Shown: positions 59,845 through 64,000 of the stretch, in pieces
Layout: the number at the start of each line of letters is the position of its first letter
Numbering within the stretch: position 1 is the stretch's first letter
NCBI GenBank assembly: GCA_963710715.1
Contig: CAVQBL010000007.1
Coordinates: forward strand, 62,001 to 126,000
Source: CAVQBL01 sp963710715
GTDB taxonomy: Bacteria; Pseudomonadota; Gammaproteobacteria; DSM-16500
Direction of reading: 5' to 3'
Length of the DNA: 64,000 bases
Translations under genes and position numbers: made by a program
Notes under the pieces: generated by a model
What the model saw: the letters and a program-made list of their open reading frames with translations, nothing else
Databases searched by the model: none
What the model was told of the DNA's origin: nothing

Positions 59845-59884
59845 CAACTAAAATATTAGTTGACATCAACTAAATTATTAGTTA
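59845..59884 (+). promoter_or_regulatory. Twin palindromic operators upstream of BlaI-type repressor
   Basis: AACTAA-AATA-TTAGTT (within 59845-59862) and AACTAA-ATTA-TTAGTT (within 59867-59884) are perfect palindromes with 4-base centres, 22 bases apart (two helical turns). They lie 36 bases before the repressor start and fit cooperative autorepression. Confidence 0.7.
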
Positions 59885-59919
59885 ACGTCTTAAACATTCT
59901 TTTACTTTATAGGTACGCC

Positions 59920-60306
59920 ATGTCAGTAAAATATAACTTAACACCAGTTGAACTCGAACTGATGGAAATTCTGTGGAAAATAGACCAGGGCACGGTGCGT
60001 GATGTCATGGCGCATCTTTCTAAGAGCCGAAAACTTGCCTACACATCTGTGTCAACTATCTTAAGAATATTACAACAAAAGAAAATCTTAATCGCTAAAA
60101 AAATGGGGCGACAACATATTTATTTGCCTGCTTTAAGCAAAAAAATCTTTGCGATGCATTCAGTTAAAAAAATGGTAAACCAAATTTTTTCAGGAAATTC
60201 TGTGGAATTAGTAGCCTATTTAATGGATAAAAATAATCTCTCTATGGATGAACTAATAGCTATCCAAAGGCTTTTGGATGCAAAGAAAAAGGAGATTGAA
60301 TCGTGA
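59920..60306 (+). CDS. BlaI/MecI/CopY-family repressor
   Basis: A 128-residue winged-helix repressor. LTPVELELMEILWKIDQGTVRDVM, then AYTSVSTILRILQQKKIL and GRQHIYLPALSK, is the BlaI/MecI DNA-binding domain; the C-terminal helices form the dimer. ATG 59920 is chosen (the frame is open from 59860, through the operators). In other bacteria the partner is the BlaR1/MecR1 M56 metalloprotease, which starts at once; here only about 15 codons follow before a repeat. What it controls is therefore unknown. Confidence 0.88.
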   Translation: MSVKYNLTPVELELMEILWKIDQGTVRDVMAHLSKSRKLAYTSVSTILRILQQKKILIAKKMGRQHIYLPALSKKIFAMHSVKKMVNQIFSGNSVELVAYLMDKNNLSMDELIAIQRLLDAKKKEIES

Positions 60307-60412
60307 TACATTCTCTCATTAATTTGCATTTTCTAGTCTTGAACTTTGCGTTCCCTCCACTCCAACGCGTTTTGTTGGAGGGGAGGAGGGTCAGGGGAGG
60401 GGAGGCTATATA
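60303..60412 (+). pseudogene. Possible stub of a BlaR1-like gene
   Basis: GTG 60303 overlaps the blaI stop (GTGA), as coupled blaR1 genes do, and reads IHSLINLHFLVLNF, a hydrophobic start, before running into a GC-rich repeat and stopping near 60412. The homology is too short to be certain. Confidence 0.25.
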
Positions 60413-60494
60413 ACCTCCTCTCCCGTCTCAGCATCATTGAAAAGCATGATGCTGAGCCACCCTCTCTTCCACGAAGAGCGTGGAGGAGAGGGGA
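60352..60494. repeat. GC-rich hairpin repeat cluster
   Basis: Several adjoining hairpins: CCCTCCACTCCAAC/GTTGGAGGGGAGGAGGG, CAGCATCAT/ATGATGCTG and CCTCTCTTCCACG/CGTGGAGGAGAGG. It is related to the repeats at 7.64, 8.45 and 45.5 kb. It fills most of the gap between blaI and plsC. Confidence 0.65.
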
Positions 60495-60565
60495 AAAGGA
60501 AGAAAATCTCTTTTTACGTTTAGGCTAGTCTAGGATAAAATGCCAGTTTTATTGAGAGGATTTCA

Positions 60566-61306
60566 ATGGGCAAGCTGATGGAGTTAGTCAATGAGCAATT
60601 TAGAAGCGATGCCGTTACTACATCCATTCAGAAGGAGTCTTTTTATATAAGGCTTATAAAAAAATCTTTTTATTTATTTTGCCATATTATATTTAAATTT
60701 TATTGTCCATTAAAAATTAAAGGTAAAGAATTTCTTCCGCACACACCTTTTATTTTATGTAGCAATCATTGTAGTCACATGGACAGTGTTGTATTGATTC
60801 TATCATCCGGTCTTTCTTATTCTTCTTTTGGCATGATTGCAGCTAAAGATTATTTTTTTGAACAAGCAAAAAATAAAGGTTTTAGCAAAATTTTAGACTT
60901 AATTCCAATTAGCAGAAAATGCACTAAAAAATCGCTCATAGAAGATTTAGCTGCTTGCAAATCTTTTATTAGCAATGGCGAGCGCAATTTAATTATATTT
61001 CCAGAAGGGACGCGTTCCCTCACAGGTATCATGGGGGACTTTAAGCGCGGTATTGCTATGATCGCGATAGAATTAGGTATTTCTATTGTGCCTGTTTACA
61101 TAAAAGGAACGCATCGTGCCCTGCCAAAAGGTAGCTTTTTTCCCAAACCGGGCCGTATTCAAGTTTTGATTGACAAGCCTATTGATACCTCACAATATAA
61201 AGCCTCAATAGAATCTAAAGAAGGTTATTTGAATTATCGTAAGCTAACAAAACAACTCGAAAAAAGTATTTTAATGCTTAAGGAACAGCATGATACAAGC
61301 CAGTGA
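60566..61306 (+). CDS. PlsC-family acyltransferase
   Basis: A 246-residue membrane-associated acyltransferase. The catalytic HX4D motif is CSNHCSHMDSVV; the substrate motif is IIFPEGTRSLTG, followed by GIAMIAIELGISIVPVYIKGTH. An N-terminal hydrophobic segment (FYLFCHIIFKFYCPL) anchors it. Members acylate lysophosphatidate or other glycerol phosphates. As the first gene before an alkyl-DHAP-synthase-like enzyme, it could acylate DHAP or the 1-alkyl-glycerol-3-phosphate produced. GAGAGG precedes ATG 60566, and it overlaps the next gene by 17 bases. Confidence 0.85.
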   Translation: MGKLMELVNEQFRSDAVTTSIQKESFYIRLIKKSFYLFCHIIFKFYCPLKIKGKEFLPHTPFILCSNHCSHMDSVVLILSSGLSYSSFGMIAAKDYFFEQAKNKGFSKILDLIPISRKCTKKSLIEDLAACKSFISNGERNLIIFPEGTRSLTGIMGDFKRGIAMIAIELGISIVPVYIKGTHRALPKGSFFPKPGRIQVLIDKPIDTSQYKASIESKEGYLNYRKLTKQLEKSILMLKEQHDTSQ

Positions 61307-63017
61307 AAGTTCTCACATGAAGTGGAATGGGTGGGGTGATCCGAATAAACAGTTTGATATTACAGATAAGCCAGAGCTTTGGCCTTATATTGTGAAAGTC
61401 ACTGGGATTGCACCGCAGCAATCTCCAAAGCCACCCGTGGATCTTGATTTAATCACATTACCTTCACAACGGATTCATCCAGAAGCTCTTGCTGAAATTC
61501 AAAATGTACTTCATCCAAATCAAATTGCTTTGGATGATTTTCAACGCCTTATACATTGTTATGGAAAAAGTTTTCGTGATTTATGGCGCATGCGTAATGG
61601 CTTGATAACAGATGCTCCGGATTGCGTTTGCTATCCGCAAAATGAAAACGAAGTGAAATTAATTATAGCGATTGCGGTTAAACACAATATTGTTGTTATT
61701 CCATTTGGAGGCGGCTCTAACATTGTAGGTGGTGTTGAAGTGCGTCAGCGAAAAAATCGCATGGCCATTTCACTGGATCTTTCCAGAATGAACAAAGTGC
61801 TTTCGGTGGATGCGGAATCTCTTACAGCACGTGTGCAAGCTGGAACAATGGGACCGATGTTAGAAAAGCAATTAAATGCGTTGGGTGTCACATTGGGTCA
61901 TTTTCCAGATTCGTTTGAGCATTCTTCAATTGGTGGTTGGGTTGCAACTCGCTCAGCAGGTATGCAAAGCGATAAGTATGGAAAAATCGAAGATATGGTG
62001 GTGTCGTTACGTATGGTTACACCACAAGGTATATTAGTAACAAGCACGGTACCAAAAGCATCGAATGGCTTAGATGTTAATCATTTCTGTATAGGCAGTG
62101 AAGGGACATTAGGTGTGATTACTGAGCTCACTATGCGAGTTCATCCACTGCCAGAGTACAAGTCTTATTATGGTTATTTATTTCCTGATTTTGAAAGCGG
62201 CGTAGAAGCTGTTTATGAATGTGTTCGAAACAATTGTTCTCCACTCATCACACGATTAAATGATCCTGATAAAACCGCGCTTTCATTTGCTTATAAAACC
62301 AAAGACAATTTTTTAAATTCTTTATTAAGTAAAGTAGTTAAAAATTATCTGAAATATATTAAAAAATTTGATTTTAATAAAGCGTGTTTGCTATTAACTG
62401 CTTTTGAAGGCAATAAACAAGATTTTAATCAACAAAAGAAAAAAGCTGAGGCTATTTATCGAAAATTCGGAGCATTTAATCTAGGCAGTAAACCAGGACG
62501 TGCATTTGAAAAAGGAAAATATGATTTTCCTTATCTTAGAGATTTTGCGATGGATTATGGTATTGCAGCGGATGTGAGTGAAACCGCAACGGTATGGAGT
62601 AATTTACTGCCTATGTATCATAAAGTTCGCCTTGCAATTACCAATGCTATTGAATCCACAGGCAGTAAACCTTGGTGTGGTTGTCACATTAGTCATACTT
62701 ATCATACTGGTGCTAGTTTATATTTTACTTTTGCGTTTCAACAAAATTCGGGCGTTGAACAATATTTACATGTTAAAAAAGCAGCAGAAGACGCTTTTCT
62801 TGATAATGGCGGTTGTGTTTCACACCACCATGCCGTTGGTTTTGAACATCTTCCTTGGGTAATGGCTGATGTTTCTCCAGTAGGAATGATTGGCGTAGAA
62901 GGAATCAAAAATGCATATGATCCGCAGAAGATTATGAATCCAGGGAAATTAATTCCGGATAAAGAGAATTCGTTGCGTAATGATTTTTGTCTTGAGGATA
63001 GCGAGAGTGTTCTTTGA
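61290..63017 (+). CDS. Alkyldihydroxyacetonephosphate synthase-like FAD enzyme
   Basis: A 575-residue flavoprotein of the VAO/PCMH fold. MKWNGWGDPNKQFD near the start, VVIPFGGGSNIVGGVE (FAD loop), GTMGPMLEKQLNALGVTLGH, SSIGGWVATRSAGMQSDKYG, the Tyr in ISHTYHTGASLYFTF and the His-rich CVSHHHAVGFEHLPW match alkylglycerone-phosphate synthase, which swaps the acyl chain of acyl-DHAP for a fatty alcohol to form the ether bond. ATG 61290 has AAGGA upstream. It lacks a peroxisomal N-terminal signal, as expected in bacteria. Operon with plsC and an SDR gene. Confidence 0.8.
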   Translation: MIQASESSHMKWNGWGDPNKQFDITDKPELWPYIVKVTGIAPQQSPKPPVDLDLITLPSQRIHPEALAEIQNVLHPNQIALDDFQRLIHCYGKSFRDLWRMRNGLITDAPDCVCYPQNENEVKLIIAIAVKHNIVVIPFGGGSNIVGGVEVRQRKNRMAISLDLSRMNKVLSVDAESLTARVQAGTMGPMLEKQLNALGVTLGHFPDSFEHSSIGGWVATRSAGMQSDKYGKIEDMVVSLRMVTPQGILVTSTVPKASNGLDVNHFCIGSEGTLGVITELTMRVHPLPEYKSYYGYLFPDFESGVEAVYECVRNNCSPLITRLNDPDKTALSFAYKTKDNFLNSLLSKVVKNYLKYIKKFDFNKACLLLTAFEGNKQDFNQQKKKAEAIYRKFGAFNLGSKPGRAFEKGKYDFPYLRDFAMDYGIAADVSETATVWSNLLPMYHKVRLAITNAIESTGSKPWCGCHISHTYHTGASLYFTFAFQQNSGVEQYLHVKKAAEDAFLDNGGCVSHHHAVGFEHLPWVMADVSPVGMIGVEGIKNAYDPQKIMNPGKLIPDKENSLRNDFCLEDSESVL

Positions 63018-63837
63018 AAAAACAATTTTTATTACCGGCGCTTCTTCTGGATTAGGTAGAGCACTTGCTATTAGTCTTAGCCAGCAACAAGTTTCTCTAG
63101 TATTAATGGCTAGAAATCTAACGGAATTGCAAGAAACTAAAAATCGTTGTTCCTCTGCATCGCGAGTCATTATTGTACCGGGCGATGTGACCGTTCAAGA
63201 AGATTGCCAGAAAGCGATTAATAAATGCATTGAGTGTTTTGGTAAATTAGATTATTTAATTTTAAATGCGGGCGTAAGTATGTGGTCCAGTTTTGAAAAT
63301 TTAATGGATGCATCGATTTTGAAAAAACTGATGGATGTGAATTATTTTGGCATGGTGAATTGTGTTTATCCTGCAATATCCTATTTAAAACAGTCCAAAG
63401 GCATGATTATCGCTATCTCTTCTCTTCAAGGAAAATTAGCTGTTCCTTATCACAGTGGTTATGCAGCATCTAAATTTGCTGTGCAAGGATTCTTTGAAGT
63501 ATTACGCGCAGAATTCCAACGCGCAATTGATATATTGATTGTGTCACCCGCTTGGATAAAAGACACCCAGCTTAAAAAAAATGCTTACAGTAATCAAAAA
63601 GAAATTAATGGCAACAGTTTAGCAAAACAAAAAAATAAAGCGTTATCTCTTTCGTATTGCGTGAAACATATTTTGAAAGCCATGCACAAACGCAAACAGC
63701 AACTCATTCTTCCAGCGCGCTATCGTTTGTTGTTTTGGCTACAAATGATAAGTCCAAGACTATTAAATTTTTTAATTAAAAAAATAGTTAATCTAGATTC
63801 GGCAGTTAAACCCGTAGCCTCTCGCAGTAGGGTTTAA
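63007..63837 (+). CDS. SDR reductase, DHRS7B (acyl/alkyl-DHAP reductase)-like
   Basis: A 276-residue classical SDR. NADPH motif TGASSGLGRALA, NAG motif LNAGVSMW, catalytic Ser in ISSLQGKLAVPYHSG and Tyr-Lys in YAASKFAVQGFFEVLRAEF. The ISSxQGK...PxxxxYAASK pattern and following residues resemble DHRS7B/PexRAP, which reduces 1-alkyl-DHAP in mammals. The start is taken as GTG 63007, with AGGA upstream and overlapping the previous stop; ATG 62980 gives nine more residues. The C-terminal part (residues 230-276) is hydrophobic and basic, possibly membrane-associated. Confidence 0.8.
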   Translation: MFFEKTIFITGASSGLGRALAISLSQQQVSLVLMARNLTELQETKNRCSSASRVIIVPGDVTVQEDCQKAINKCIECFGKLDYLILNAGVSMWSSFENLMDASILKKLMDVNYFGMVNCVYPAISYLKQSKGMIIAISSLQGKLAVPYHSGYAASKFAVQGFFEVLRAEFQRAIDILIVSPAWIKDTQLKKNAYSNQKEINGNSLAKQKNKALSLSYCVKHILKAMHKRKQQLILPARYRLLFWLQMISPRLLNFLIKKIVNLDSAVKPVASRSRV

Positions 63838-63871
63838 CTGCTGAATTTAGGTTTACGTAAGGAAAAGAGGT

Positions 63872-64000
63872 ATGGATACCAAATTAATAAATAATGTAAA
63901 TCAATTAGTGGAATTATTGCAATTAAAAACCAACCAGAATCCAAATAAAACCGCATATACTTTTTTATTAGACGGTGAATCAAAAGAACAAAATTGGACT
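63872..64000 (+). CDS. Fatty-acyl-AMP ligase (FAAL)-like, N-terminal part (runs off window)
   Basis: Starts at ATG 63872 after AAGAGG and stays open to the window end (43 codons). LVELLQLKTNQNPNKTAYTFLLDGESKEQNW matches (in parts, LVELLQLKTNQNPNKTA, FLLDGESKEQNW) the beginning of adenylate-forming fatty-acyl-AMP ligases. It is 34 bases behind the SDR gene and probably in the same operon, where it could activate the acyl chain or supply acyl carriers. The adenylation motifs lie outside the window. Confidence 0.65.
   Translation, partial: MDTKLINNVNQLVELLQLKTNQNPNKTAYTFLLDGESKEQNWT

Noticed and set aside
1..64000. rRNA, tRNA, tmRNA, prophage or integrase genes
   Set aside because: No cloverleaf, conserved rRNA stretch, integrase or capsid motif was recognised by eye; a tRNA or covariance-model scan would be needed to exclude small RNAs.

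Overview
The window is AT-rich, densely coded DNA from a gammaproteobacterium. The gene set (RdgC, QueF, MltD-like lytic transglycosylase, an RT0821/Lpp0805-type lipoprotein, EtfBA, cyanide-insensitive-type CydAB) together with ankyrin proteins, a YopT-like candidate protease and several unrecognised charged proteins suggests a host-associated member of the Legionellales/Coxiellaceae. That placement is inference from gene content; no rRNA or tRNA gene was seen to confirm it.

Layout. 0-5 kb: a partial ATP-grasp gene, an RstA/RstB-like two-component pair whose kinase is broken by a 4-base tandem duplication, and a KimA-like APC permease. 5-7.6 kb: an SDR dehydrogenase divergent from etfBA. 8-10.5 kb: three small or effector-like genes including an ankyrin protein. 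10.6-15.8 kb: DUF378 protein, cydAB, an MFS symporter and NhaA, the last three packed with overlapping stop/start codons. 15.9-23.2 kb: housekeeping genes (GIY-YIG, MazG-like, GNAT, Map, Ohr, polysaccharide deacetylase, amino-acid permease, Nudix, TrpR) interrupted by an antitoxin/PIN-toxin module flanked by 255-bp copies of its target. 23.2-27.6 kb: minus-strand genes including a candidate C58 cysteine protease and a beta-propeller-like protein. 27.8-33.7 kb: phosphoribosyltransferase, hydrolase, PolX, a collapsed HEPN/MNT locus and RtcB. 33.9-38.5 kb: a giant ankyrin gene containing a tandem 1.8-kb internal duplication and a one-base frameshift. 38.6-56.4 kb: metabolism and cell-wall genes (truncated alcohol dehydrogenase, IspA, MltD-like, ADH, DUF1254, eukaryotic-type glutamine synthetase, AAG, carbonic anhydrase, RdgC, QueF, PpsA, AroQ, AroE) with a GNAT/DUF1778 toxin-antitoxin pair. 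56.6-60.3 kb: lipoprotein, a HicA-like/HTH pair again flanked by duplicated neighbour sequence, two membrane proteins and a BlaI-type repressor with twin operators. 60.6-64 kb: PlsC acyltransferase, alkyldihydroxyacetonephosphate-synthase-like flavoprotein, a DHRS7B-like SDR and the start of a fatty-acyl-AMP ligase, which together look like an ether-lipid operon.

The genome is being reshaped by small non-autonomous palindromic elements. At least four families are visible: A (about 112 bp, ends GTAACTATTCACG, 8-bp target duplications), B (182 bp, perfect 34-bp ends), C (about 173 bp, ends TAGGGTCTGTTTACATTTC) and D (about 144 bp), besides GC-rich hairpins that sit where terminators are expected. 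Many genes carry fresh lesions (frameshifts, in-frame deletions, gene fragments), consistent with ongoing reduction of a host-associated genome. The two observations I rate highest are the ether-lipid operon and the repeated pattern of toxin-antitoxin modules flanked by duplicated pieces of the interrupted gene.
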